Shown here: positions 50,067 through 59,115 of the stretch, piece by piece
Layout of the letters: each line of letters opens with the position of its first letter
Numbering within the stretch: position 1 is the stretch's first letter
Source: Sphingomonas sp.
GTDB lineage: Bacteria; Pseudomonadota; Alphaproteobacteria; Sphingomonadales; Sphingomonadaceae
Direction: 5' to 3'
Assembly (NCBI GenBank): GCA_003248865.1
Contig: QFPK01000016.1
Location: 1 to 64,000, forward strand
DNA length: 64,000 bases
Notes under the pieces: model-generated
The model's input: only the letters and a program-made list of their open reading frames with translations
Database searches by the model: none
Told to the model about the DNA's origin: nothing
Program-made: the position numbers and the translations under genes

Positions 50067-50812
50067 TATTTAAGTTTTCTTATTTTGTCACGAATTGATA
50101 TATATCTATCACTTCCAAATGTTCTCAAAAGTCCAGCATGAATTGTATTCTTCAAATAAAATGCAGTCCCCTTTTCAACCCATTGTCCGTCAAAATGGTG
50201 AATTGCTACTGTATTTGAACTTAAATTCACCTTTCCAGAAAAACGATTTTTTGGCGAAAAAAAGTCATCAGGATAGAGCGTAAGGCCTATCTCGTCATAG
50301 CGCACTATCTCTGAGCGCGCTGTAAGATCGAGGCCGTACGCTGACTCCAGCGTTTCACCCACAATGACGGGAAGGGGCTTGGTGTCCATCTTGCCGTCAG
50401 CCAACAGGAACGGTCGGTCAACATAATAGTCGAGGCAACTTTTGATCCACGGCTGGCCAGGAACCGCTCCGATCACCGCCGGCTCCAAGTCGCCTCCCGT
50501 CTCCCGTCCCATGAAGGACTGCGCAGTAAGAAAGGAATTCAGACTACCCACGATCTGAACATCTGCATCCAAATAGATGCCACCCAGATTGTACAGTGCG
50601 TAAAGTCGAATAAAGTCAGCGGCAAATGCATACTTTCGTACCGATGTCGCTTCGGATACCCATTGTGGAAAGTCATCTCCGATGGAGGCCGCATCCCAGA
50701 GGCGAATTTCATAATCCGGGAGATGCCGTGACCACGAATCGACACATTGACGAATAAGGTCAGGATAGGGGTCTCCGCTCAACCAGCAGAGGTGGACAAT
50801 CTTTGGTATCAT
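50066..50812 (-). CDS. Glycosyltransferase with DxD motif (Gly_transf_sug type)
   Basis: This 248-residue protein begins MIPKIVHLCWLSGDPYPDLI and has a DxD site in YNLGGIYLDADVQIVGS, preceded by KYAFAADFIRLYAL. This is the layout of the OCH1-like/DXD sugar-binding glycosyltransferases in polysaccharide clusters. It is divergent from the Wzz-like gene with 245 bases between. The donor sugar is unknown. Confidence 0.87.
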   Translation of the reverse strand: MIPKIVHLCWLSGDPYPDLIRQCVDSWSRHLPDYEIRLWDAASIGDDFPQWVSEATSVRKYAFAADFIRLYALYNLGGIYLDADVQIVGSLNSFLTAQSFMGRETGGDLEPAVIGAVPGQPWIKSCLDYYVDRPFLLADGKMDTKPLPVIVGETLESAYGLDLTARSEIVRYDEIGLTLYPDDFFSPKNRFSGKVNLSSNTVAIHHFDGQWVEKGTAFYLKNTIHAGLLRTFGSDRYISIRDKIRKLK

Positions 50813-51057
50813 GGCGGCTGGGGCGATCGCCGAGATTCAGGAAATCGTCAACCAGCAATCCGGCGTGACGGGGCAGGCCAGCGGCGAACAATGGCAATCG
50901 CCTTATCTGCTCCCATTTTTGCTGGCCTCCCGGCCTTGAGGCGCGCTACAGGCAGGGTCGGTGACGGCCATCCGATGGCGAGCGAATTGATCGTGGCGGC
51001 TCGGGCCGGTTCAAACGGGATCGCGACAGTGATGTGAACAGGAGCCCGACAATCTCG

Positions 51058-52023
51058 ATGGAATCAACAACGCAGCGCAGCATAGATCTTGCAGAAATAT
51101 CTGCCTACCTTTGGAGCAAGAAATTGATATTGGCTATGTTTGCCGCGGCCTCAATTGTCTCGGTCAGCCTGTATCTGCACGCCGCGACGTATAAATATAC
51201 AGCAGAGATCAAGGTCAGTCCTGCCCAGTCCTCGAAGATGGGTAACGCAAGGCTGTCCCAGCTTTCCGGCTTGGCATCGATAGCGGGGGTTTCGCTTCCG
51301 CAAGATGCGGCAAGCATGTCGTTCTCGCTTTATCTCGAAGGCCTGAAATCTCTAGATGTCGCCCGAGAGCTCGCAAAGGATCCACAGGTGATGCACATGA
51401 TCTTTGCGGCCGAATGGGATCCGTCCAGGCAAGCTTATTTTGAACCACGTGGGCCGCTGACGGATGTGATACGGAGCACCAAATCCATGCTCGGCGTGCC
51501 AAATTATGTGTGGCAGCCGCCTGACGCGCAGCAGCTGCAAAGCTATCTGTCCAGGAACATACAGATAATCCAGAATGCCAAATCGCCGGTCGTCGTGCTG
51601 ACATATGAAAACAAGGATCCGCGTTTTGCGGCTAACCTCCTGCAAAAACTCCACAGCGCGGCCGACAACTCGCTCCGGGGAAAAGCCCGAGTTCGTGCCG
51701 AGGAGAATGTGGCTTTCCTCAATCAAGAGCTGTCACAAGTAACTAATATCGAACTGCGGACATCGCTTGCCTCAGCGCAAACCGAACAGGTGATGCAACT
51801 GATGACGGCCAGTTCTAGCCTTGCCTTCGCAGCAGAGCCATTTGGGAAACCCATTGTTTCACTGAGACCCACGAGCCCGCGGCCGATCATCTTGCTGATC
51901 GCCGGCGCGGTGGGGGGGCTCATGATCGGGAGTCTCTGCCTTCTGTTGTTTCGGAATATGGGTGGCAGCAGGAGCCTCCCCATGCGGCCCGAACAGGCCA
52001 CGTGGGCGGAACGATCTACCTGA
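51058..52023 (+). CDS. Wzz/polysaccharide co-polymerase-like protein without kinase
   Basis: This 321-residue protein has two membrane helices, near residues 20-41 and 278-302, with a coiled-coil-rich periplasmic domain between (ENVAFLNQELSQVTNIELRTSL). The short cytosolic C-terminus lacks a tyrosine kinase domain, so it is a Wzz-type chain-length regulator rather than a Wzc autokinase. The start ATG at 51058 is chosen, with AGGAG 11 bases upstream; GTG at 51034 is possible. It heads the second exopolysaccharide block on the plus strand. Confidence 0.82.
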   Translation: MESTTQRSIDLAEISAYLWSKKLILAMFAAASIVSVSLYLHAATYKYTAEIKVSPAQSSKMGNARLSQLSGLASIAGVSLPQDAASMSFSLYLEGLKSLDVARELAKDPQVMHMIFAAEWDPSRQAYFEPRGPLTDVIRSTKSMLGVPNYVWQPPDAQQLQSYLSRNIQIIQNAKSPVVVLTYENKDPRFAANLLQKLHSAADNSLRGKARVRAEENVAFLNQELSQVTNIELRTSLASAQTEQVMQLMTASSSLAFAAEPFGKPIVSLRPTSPRPIILLIAGAVGGLMIGSLCLLLFRNMGGSRSLPMRPEQATWAERST

Positions 52024-52106
52024 TGGCGGCCAGCAAGACCCTCCCCCCGCACGATCCGACAAAGCAGAAACTTGCGATCATCACTCCGCTTTCCAAGGAT
52101 AACATA

Positions 52107-53285
52107 ATGCAATCACCCAACGGTGACGCAACTGCGTCGAGGTTAGAAGCCACCGCCCCCTCACCTACCTCAGAGCCGATATATGTAACGAGGCCACAGC
52201 TTCCACCGCTGGCAGATCTGATCCCATACCTCGAAGAAATATGGGAAAATCAAATTCTTACCAACGGCGGACCATTTCACCAGCAGCTAGAGGAAGAACT
52301 CTGCGCGCACCTTGGCGTGCCATACATTTCTCTATTTTCCAATGGAACGCTGGGATTGATATCGGCACTGCAGGCGCTCCGCATAACCGGCGAGGTCATA
52401 ACGACGCCCTATTCATTCGTTGCCACTGCGCACTCCCTATTATGGCATGGGAATCAGCCTGTATTCGTGGACGTTGAGCCGCACACACTTAACATTGACC
52501 CAGGCAAAATAGAATCAGCAATAACCCCGAGAACTTCAGCAATTATGCCGGTTCACTGTTACGGCAATCCATGCAATGTAGAAGAAATTGGAAAAATAGC
52601 TGACAATTATAACCTCAAAACTATATATGACTCTGCACACTCATTTGGCGTTCAGGATAATGGCGGAAGCATACTTAGGCATGGAGATTTATCCGTGTTA
52701 AGTTTTCATGCTACAAAAGTGTTTAATACATTTGAAGGAGGAGCAATCATTTCTCATGATGCAAAAATGAAACGAATTATTGATAATCTAAAAAACTTTG
52801 GAATCGTAAGCGAAATATCAGTCGTCGCTCCAGGTATAAACGCAAAGATGAATGAATTCAGTGCCGCATTTGGACTACTGCAGATTCAGCAGATGGATTA
52901 CGTATTAAGGCGCAGACGCGAGGTAGATGCACTGTATCGGGATCGCCTGTCCAACGTACGCGGGATAGAATGCCTGCCAAGAGGAGGGCAGAAAACGGAT
53001 AATCACGCGTACTTCCCGATCCTTGTCAAGAACGAATTCGGCGTGACCAGAGATGTGCTATACGAGCGGCTTCGTCATGCGGGTATATACAGCCGCCGCT
53101 ATTTCTACCCTTTGCTCTCAAATCTTTCGATGTATCGAGGATTGCCGTCAGCAGATCCCGCACTGTTGCCCGTTGCCAATGCCGCTGCAAGAGAGATTTT
53201 GTGCCTTCCGATTTATCCAGGCCTGCAACTGCACGAGCAGATTCGTATTGTGGATCAGATTGTCGCGATTGGAAGGTCGGGATGA
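52107..53285 (+). CDS. DegT/DnrJ/EryC1/StrS-family sugar aminotransferase
   Basis: This 392-residue PLP enzyme adds an amino group to a keto-sugar nucleotide. The PLP lysine is K204 in LSFHATKVFNTFEGGA; FSNGTLGLISALQAL and YDSAHSFGV are the usual PLP-ring contacts. AAGGA seven bases before ATG 52107 sets the start over the upstream frame. Composition changes inside the gene: the middle part (about 52500-52870) is AT-rich, and the ends are nearer the genome average. It probably supplies a 4-amino sugar, since an acetyltransferase of the NeuD type is in the same cluster. Confidence 0.92.
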   Translation: MQSPNGDATASRLEATAPSPTSEPIYVTRPQLPPLADLIPYLEEIWENQILTNGGPFHQQLEEELCAHLGVPYISLFSNGTLGLISALQALRITGEVITTPYSFVATAHSLLWHGNQPVFVDVEPHTLNIDPGKIESAITPRTSAIMPVHCYGNPCNVEEIGKIADNYNLKTIYDSAHSFGVQDNGGSILRHGDLSVLSFHATKVFNTFEGGAIISHDAKMKRIIDNLKNFGIVSEISVVAPGINAKMNEFSAAFGLLQIQQMDYVLRRRREVDALYRDRLSNVRGIECLPRGGQKTDNHAYFPILVKNEFGVTRDVLYERLRHAGIYSRRYFYPLLSNLSMYRGLPSADPALLPVANAAAREILCLPIYPGLQLHEQIRIVDQIVAIGRSG

Positions 53286-53355
53286 TGGCCTTCAGGCGGA
53301 TCACTGCGGCCAGTTCGGGCCATGATATCTAACGTCATTTTCTGGTTTGCTTCTA

Positions 53356-54870
53356 ATGAATGATATTCGCCGGAACATTGGCGCGAACTACCTTAGCCAA
53401 GCGTATGTTGCCGCTGTGAGCCTGCTCACGTTACCAGCCTACACTCACTTGATGGGTGCCGAAGCATATGGACTGGTTGGCTTCTACGCCATGCTTCAGG
53501 CTTGGTTTCAGCTGCTTGATGCGGGACTTAGTGCTGCGCTAGCCAGGGAAGCGTCCCGCTACAATAGCGGTACCATCTCACCTGCGGTGCTTATCCGCCT
53601 TAAGCAACTGCTCGAATTGGTATTTGGCCTGTTGGCGTTCGCGGGGGCGACGGGACTAGCGCTCGCATCGGAACAGATGGCTACCGGCTGGCTCCATGTC
53701 GAAAATCTCACGATCGAACAAGCCGCCCTCTGCGTTGCTCTTATGGGGCCAACAGTCGCGCTTCGCTGGCTGAGCAGCCTGCAAAGGTCGCTGATCGTCG
53801 GTTTCGAGCAGCAGGTATGGGTCGGTGGGCTCGCAGCATTGATCGCGACAGCCAGGTTTGTACTTTGCATTCCGATCATCTACTTTTTTTCTGGAGACCC
53901 CATAGCCTTCTTCTCCTATCAGATCATAGTTTCCATGATGGAATTTATCATACTGAAGATAAAGGCAAAATCTCTTGTCCCATCAAATAAAAATAGAAAG
54001 TCCGCAGATATTAGCGAACTAAAGCCGGCACTATATTTTGTTTCTCAGGTTGCATTCACGAGCATAATTTGGATTATCCTCACACAAGTAGATAAACTTA
54101 TACTATCTTACTCTCTTACACTATCTTCTTTTGGATATTTTACCGTTGCAGTTCAGATTGCATCTGGAATTACGTTGCTAAATACGCCAATTAGCACCGC
54201 CGTGCTCCCGCTCATGACACGGCAATACGCCGAAGGCAAACTTCGAGACCTATCCAACAGCTATCGTCGCTTTAGTCAACTTGTTAGTGTAGCTATACTT
54301 CCGGCGACAATGGTTTTAATTTTCTTTTCTTTTAATATTTTATTTGCATGGACTGGAAATATTGAAAAAAGTATAGAATTTTCGCCAATACTTTTGCTAT
54401 ATGGCGTGGGAAATAGCCTGATGAGCTTGTCTTCATTTATTTATTATGTCCAATATGCACATGGTAATGCACGGATGCACATGATTGGAAATGCGATCTT
54501 CCTATTTGTTTATCTTCCTTTGTTGTATTTTTCTGTGCTTCATTACGGCGCTCTTGGTGCAGCCGCTGCCTGGTGCGCTGCCAATGTTGCCTTGTTGCTG
54601 ATTTGGGTTCCGTTCGTCCACGGCAGGTTCCTCGATTTCAGCTTTCTGGCGTGGCTCGGCCGCGACATCCTCATCGTCGGGGCGGCCGCGTCGCTTCCCT
54701 TTTTTCTCCTGCTTCCGTTCGATTACGCCCAGCTACCACGTTTCGGCGGTTTGGTGCTGGCAACGGTATTTGGCTGCCTCAGCATGATGGCGGCGATACT
54801 CGCGTCTTCCGAATTGCGCCCGGCGCTCAAAAACTACCTTTTGTCACACCTCTCCAGGCGCGACCTTTGA
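53356..54870 (+). CDS. Wzx-type oligosaccharide flippase
   Basis: This 504-residue membrane protein with about twelve helices moves lipid-linked repeat units across the inner membrane. Its start MNDIRRNIGANYLSQAYVAAVSLLTLP and the spacing of charged loops fit the MOP/PST family. Composition changes within the gene: about 53880-54540 is strongly AT-rich, the ends are not. The start is uncertain between TTG 53347 and ATG 53356; the ATG is used. Confidence 0.85.
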   Translation: MNDIRRNIGANYLSQAYVAAVSLLTLPAYTHLMGAEAYGLVGFYAMLQAWFQLLDAGLSAALAREASRYNSGTISPAVLIRLKQLLELVFGLLAFAGATGLALASEQMATGWLHVENLTIEQAALCVALMGPTVALRWLSSLQRSLIVGFEQQVWVGGLAALIATARFVLCIPIIYFFSGDPIAFFSYQIIVSMMEFIILKIKAKSLVPSNKNRKSADISELKPALYFVSQVAFTSIIWIILTQVDKLILSYSLTLSSFGYFTVAVQIASGITLLNTPISTAVLPLMTRQYAEGKLRDLSNSYRRFSQLVSVAILPATMVLIFFSFNILFAWTGNIEKSIEFSPILLLYGVGNSLMSLSSFIYYVQYAHGNARMHMIGNAIFLFVYLPLLYFSVLHYGALGAAAAWCAANVALLLIWVPFVHGRFLDFSFLAWLGRDILIVGAAASLPFFLLLPFDYAQLPRFGGLVLATVFGCLSMMAAILASSELRPALKNYLLSHLSRRDL

Positions 54871-54904
54871 CGCCCCCGGTTTTCCAGATCATGGGAAAGA
54901 GTAT

Positions 54905-56410
54905 ATGGTCATACACATCTTTTTCCGACATGCGCCCATAGGAAGGCTCGTGCCTCAATCGAGGCCCTCATGGTTCTCCTATCGCAACCTGTTCACGAAT
55001 CTGATGGCCACCATCGGCAGCAGCTTGGCCGCCGGCACGGTACGCCTCCATGTTCTTTTCGACGGACTGTCATCAGATTTTGAGCAGGATGATATCTATC
55101 TTCTCGCTTCGGAGGCGCAATCGAGCAAGCAATACCCAACAGACGCCATCAGGAGCGTGCTGATTAAAGGTGGAGATCAACGTCGAGCTTGGCGTGCCTG
55201 CCTCACTGAAATCGACAAGCTCGGCTCACTCCCTGACAACGACATAATCTATTTTCTTGAAAACGATTATGCGCACATTCCAGATTGGGTGAACAAGATC
55301 CAGGAGTTGGAGGCAAGCGGCATCGCCTGGGACTATCTCTCACTCTACGACCATCTCGACAAATATCCGGGGCTCTGCTCGCACCCGGATTCGAAGAGGT
55401 ATCGAGATTTAAAATCACATATTTTTTGTTCCGGAACACATCATTGGCGCTCTACGCCCGGAACATGCGCCAGCTATCTCACTCACGTCCGAACATACAG
55501 GCAGGATCGTCAAATCCTGAATCTTGGGCTGTATGATTTCCGCCTGTTTAAACTGCTGACACGGGTCCGGCGACGTGTTCTTTTATCCCCCATTCCATCC
55601 CTCTCGACGCACTCCATGGAACAGTTTGCAGCCCCGGTTGTGGACTGGAGCAAGATCGTTACAGGCCAACTCCTGAAAATGGGGCGCGCGATGAACAAAC
55701 ATTTCCTCGGAGTAATAGTCTGCAATCAACAAGATGTGAGAGAGTCAGAATATCGAGGATGGAGAATTATTCAAGGAACAAATAATATTATGGACATGTC
55801 CGCTTATAGAGAAGGAATTAACGTTATAGAAAAATTGAATCCTTTCTATAAGACTTTGTTAATTTTAAATGACACATTAATTACAAATCATAACTTAGAG
55901 TGGAATATTAAGAATATCATAAAATATAATAAATTTTGCGAACAAGAATTAATCCCATGCATAGTTGGCAAAACTGACGAATATAGAAGCATTTGTTTTA
56001 ATAATCCATGGAGCAAGCTAAGATATTATGTATCTTCTTATTGTTTCCTTTTAAACTCTTCTGGAGTTCTCGTATTTAAAGACGTGTATGACAATCTTGG
56101 TAACGAATTTCCAGATTTCAAGGAATTTCCTAAACAAGATTCTTGGGGACGGGGACTAGACCCCGCTTTTCGCGCCTATCTGAGAATGCACCTTACGACC
56201 AATTACGACGCAAACTCTTGGTATAAAGCGGAAGCATATAGAAATGAGACACGCGTATTAGACCTGAAGCTGCTTTGCGTGTATCTTGAGCATAAGATAT
56301 CTGGAAGAATTGGTCACGAAGGAATTATTATTTCTATAAATTCAAGCACTAGAATTAAGTTTAGTTACTTTATTGCAGAACAAATTGCAAAAATTAAGCA
56401 AAAATTTTAA
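54905..56410 (+). CDS. Two-domain glycosyltransferase-like protein, likely a fusion
   Basis: This 501-residue protein has two parts. Residues 1-255 look like a GT-A glycosyltransferase: VIHIFFRHAPIGRLVPQSRP, the acidic site IIYFLENDYAHIPDWV and a family-like end THSMEQFAAPVVDW. Residues about 263-501 are a different domain that begins MNKHFLGVIVCNQQDV and has no motif I can name with confidence, though TLLILNDTLITN could be an acidic catalytic segment. The base composition changes at the same place (near 55700): GC-normal before, strongly AT-rich after. This suggests two genes joined by recombination. Confidence 0.7.
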   Translation: MVIHIFFRHAPIGRLVPQSRPSWFSYRNLFTNLMATIGSSLAAGTVRLHVLFDGLSSDFEQDDIYLLASEAQSSKQYPTDAIRSVLIKGGDQRRAWRACLTEIDKLGSLPDNDIIYFLENDYAHIPDWVNKIQELEASGIAWDYLSLYDHLDKYPGLCSHPDSKRYRDLKSHIFCSGTHHWRSTPGTCASYLTHVRTYRQDRQILNLGLYDFRLFKLLTRVRRRVLLSPIPSLSTHSMEQFAAPVVDWSKIVTGQLLKMGRAMNKHFLGVIVCNQQDVRESEYRGWRIIQGTNNIMDMSAYREGINVIEKLNPFYKTLLILNDTLITNHNLEWNIKNIIKYNKFCEQELIPCIVGKTDEYRSICFNNPWSKLRYYVSSYCFLLNSSGVLVFKDVYDNLGNEFPDFKEFPKQDSWGRGLDPAFRAYLRMHLTTNYDANSWYKAEAYRNETRVLDLKLLCVYLEHKISGRIGHEGIIISINSSTRIKFSYFIAEQIAKIKQKF

Positions 56411-56419
56411 GAAAAAATC

Positions 56420-57631
56420 ATGAACACTATAAAGAATCCTAGGCTGATATGGGCGATTATATACCTGCTGTTTAATACTATTGCGTTTATATGGATTCTT
56501 GAAACCGGCTACCTGATGGGTGACGGAGAAGGGATTCCGCTATATAATAGAAATCTACTTGCATTTTCTGCATTTCTTGTTTCCATGTCCATAGCCATGA
56601 TATTCTTACTTTTTTCATTTTGTGGATCTATAAAATTAATTCCAGTAAAAATTGATATTAATCCGAAATTGATAAGCATATTTTTATTATTATACTATTC
56701 ACTATTTATATTTTACGTTGGATTGACCGGTCTTTTTGTTGCCGGAAATTCAGAAAGGGGCGGAAATGCATTAAGCGCCCTGTTCGTTGTACTTAACGCA
56801 GATATTTTATTTATTTTATATTATGCTACGTGCAGAGAAAGCAGATACTATAAATATGTGGCCTCAATTTGGATGGCCTCTGTGATTCAAAGAGGATGGT
56901 TCGCCTATATATTCGTGATTGTTGGACTAGAATCATTTCGCTATATTAGAAATGGCGGAATCCGAATATGGCACATTCTTGTCATACTTGTATTAGTCGC
57001 CGGATATCCGCTGATCGATGCCGTTAAGGTCTATATTCGAATTGGTGGCGGATTTGATATCGTCGAGTTTTCGAACATCGCGCTTTCCCAGGCATCTGTC
57101 GTCGGCACATCCTGGCTCGAAACTTTTGCATCCATTATTGAAAAAATCGTTGGAAGAATACAAGTGGTGTCACACGCCTACGTAATCATAGAAAATATTG
57201 GATATTTTTATTATCAATTAAATAACGAATTTCTAAATAATTTTTGGAAAGAGGGGATATTTGGTCTAATTTTTGATGCGTTTTTTCAATTAGATCGAGT
57301 GAAAGACGTCCCTCAACATCTCGCCCTGTATATTGCACCAGATCTCGAAAGCTCCTGGAACGTAAATCCCTCATTGGTTGGGTGGGTTTCAATATATGGA
57401 GAATACCTGTTTTTACCCCTGGCGTATATTGGACTAATATGCGTTATATCTTATCTTGCAATGAGCATGATTGGACAGTCACAGAATGCGTATGATACAC
57501 TTTGGTTTATTTGGCTCATATACCTAATTCCCGGGTGGATTGCCCAGTTCATGGGTTTTATTTTTGGTATTGTGGTGTTTATATCTATCAACCTACTCCT
57601 TAATATGTTTGCATCCCGCTCATCCGCCTGA
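56420..57631 (+). CDS. Wzy-like O-antigen/exopolysaccharide polymerase candidate
   Basis: This 403-residue hydrophobic protein has about ten to eleven membrane helices and one large loop (about residues 280-325). Wzy polymerases have low conservation, so the call rests on topology and place: between the glycosyltransferase-like gene and a methyltransferase, in a cluster that has Wzx and Wzz but otherwise no polymerase. It is very AT-rich. It starts 10 bases after the preceding stop. Confidence 0.7.
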   Translation: MNTIKNPRLIWAIIYLLFNTIAFIWILETGYLMGDGEGIPLYNRNLLAFSAFLVSMSIAMIFLLFSFCGSIKLIPVKIDINPKLISIFLLLYYSLFIFYVGLTGLFVAGNSERGGNALSALFVVLNADILFILYYATCRESRYYKYVASIWMASVIQRGWFAYIFVIVGLESFRYIRNGGIRIWHILVILVLVAGYPLIDAVKVYIRIGGGFDIVEFSNIALSQASVVGTSWLETFASIIEKIVGRIQVVSHAYVIIENIGYFYYQLNNEFLNNFWKEGIFGLIFDAFFQLDRVKDVPQHLALYIAPDLESSWNVNPSLVGWVSIYGEYLFLPLAYIGLICVISYLAMSMIGQSQNAYDTLWFIWLIYLIPGWIAQFMGFIFGIVVFISINLLLNMFASRSSA

Positions 57632-57745
57632 TGCGGATGGTCTCTCCTGCGGAAGAAAACGAACTCTCGCTCTCTCGGTTTGCCACAACCTGAATGCCGC
57701 TGTAGGAGGCACGAGCCGCCTCCGGCGTATACGGGAAGAGACAAA

Positions 57746-58372
57746 ATGGGCACATTCACCAGCGGCTTTAGGCAAGCTGCCGCTGCGATCTACAAGGGCT
57801 ACTTCTCGCTGCCGCATGTGAGGGATGCTGCAAGCGTGTGCCGCAACTATCGGTCGATAGCGGATGCACCTAGAAAGACCCTGGATCTAGGCTGCGGACG
57901 AACACCGAAAAATCCATTCGAAGCAGAACAACTCTTCGGAATTGATGTGGATTACGGTGTCGACGAGGCAAGCTGTATTCTGCCATGCGATCTGGGCGTA
58001 GAACGCATCCCGTTTGACGACAACTATTTTGACTATGTCACCGCATTCGATCTTTTCGAACACATTCCGCGCTTGGCTTATATCGGTACTGACCGACGAT
58101 ACCCATTCATATTTCTGATGTCAGAATGCTACCGTGTGCTCAAGCCTGGCGGATATCTGCTTTCGGATACTCCGTGCTTTCCACGCGCGGCAACCTACGT
58201 GGACCCTACCCACGTGAATACGATTTCGATCGACACCTTTCCTCTGTATTTTGCCCGCCCTAACAACTGGGCAAGCCGCTATGGCTTCGAAGGTGAGTTC
58301 CACCTTAGCAAGCAAGCTTGGTGCAATCAGAATTTGATAACACTGCTACAAAAGCCTTTTGCAAAAGTGTGA
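57746..58372 (+). CDS. SAM-dependent methyltransferase
   Basis: This 208-residue class I methyltransferase has the SAM-binding motif TLDLGCGRTPKNPF near residue 46, GIDVDYGVDEA, then FDYVTAFDLFEHIPRL and LMSECYRVLKPGGYLLSDTP. GGGAAGAG precedes the ATG at 57746. It ends two bases before the acetyltransferase gene, so the two are co-transcribed. It may methylate a sugar of the polysaccharide. Its base composition is close to the genome average. Confidence 0.87.
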   Translation: MGTFTSGFRQAAAAIYKGYFSLPHVRDAASVCRNYRSIADAPRKTLDLGCGRTPKNPFEAEQLFGIDVDYGVDEASCILPCDLGVERIPFDDNYFDYVTAFDLFEHIPRLAYIGTDRRYPFIFLMSECYRVLKPGGYLLSDTPCFPRAATYVDPTHVNTISIDTFPLYFARPNNWASRYGFEGEFHLSKQAWCNQNLITLLQKPFAKV

Positions 58373-58374
58373 AA

Positions 58375-59034
58375 ATGGATGCTTCTAGATCGAGCAATCT
58401 GGCGATCGTTGGCGCGGGAGGACATGCCTCCAGCGTTTGGGCAGTTGCTACCGCCGCTGGATACAACACGATTGCATTTGTCGATCGATGGAATTTGAAA
58501 GCAAGCCTGTTTGGTATTCAAATAATACCATCTTTATCCAATATAGGGAAAGATTGCCCTTTTTCTGTAGCGATTGCTGTTGGGGATAACTCAGTCAGGC
58601 AGAGAATATTTGAGGAATTAACAACTGAATTTCAGCACCTCGTGTTTCCGATCATCCGCCATCCATCTTCGGTTCTTGAAGCGGGTGCACATGTCGGCGC
58701 AGGAACAGTGCTAATGCCGATGTCTATTGTCGGCGCAAATACCAACATAGGGCGATTTTGCATCCTCAACACCCGATCCTCAGTCGATCATGATTGTAGC
58801 GTGAGCGATTTCGCCTCGCTTGCGCCTGGCGCAACCACAGGAGGACGGGTTTCGATCGGAACAAGATCTGCAATTTCAATCGGATCCGTCGTTCGACATG
58901 CGGTGATGATTGGCGACGACGTTGTTGTCGGCGCCGCAAGTTATGTAAACTCCGACATCATAGAGCCTTGCGTTGCCTATGGTACGCCAGCCCGTCGTAT
59001 ACGCACGCGCAAGCGCGGTGACGCTTACTTGTAA
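58375..59034 (+). CDS. NeuD/PglD-family sugar O- or N-acetyltransferase
   Basis: This 219-residue protein has an N-terminal Rossmann-like PglD domain (SNLAIVGAGGHASSVWAVAT) and a left-handed beta-helix with hexapeptide repeats (HVGAGTVLMPMSIVGANTNIG). The catalytic His is in SSVDHDCSVSDFASLAPGA. It transfers an acetyl group from acetyl-CoA to a sugar, often the amino group made by a DegT-type aminotransferase. The start at 58375 is chosen because it lies two bases after the methyltransferase stop and begins before the Rossmann motif. Confidence 0.9.
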   Translation: MDASRSSNLAIVGAGGHASSVWAVATAAGYNTIAFVDRWNLKASLFGIQIIPSLSNIGKDCPFSVAIAVGDNSVRQRIFEELTTEFQHLVFPIIRHPSSVLEAGAHVGAGTVLMPMSIVGANTNIGRFCILNTRSSVDHDCSVSDFASLAPGATTGGRVSIGTRSAISIGSVVRHAVMIGDDVVVGAASYVNSDIIEPCVAYGTPARRIRTRKRGDAYL

Positions 59035-59115
59035 GCCGGTCTGTCTCTCATGGCGTGCAATCAGCATGAGCAGGCCTAAACGCCTAAAAGACTCGGTTAC
59101 TGGATCGCGACATAC

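Noticed and set aside
50747..51037. 96-codon open frame before the Wzz-like gene
   Set aside because: No ribosome site, no family pattern, and it overlaps the start of the divergent glycosyltransferase. It is probably the promoter region.
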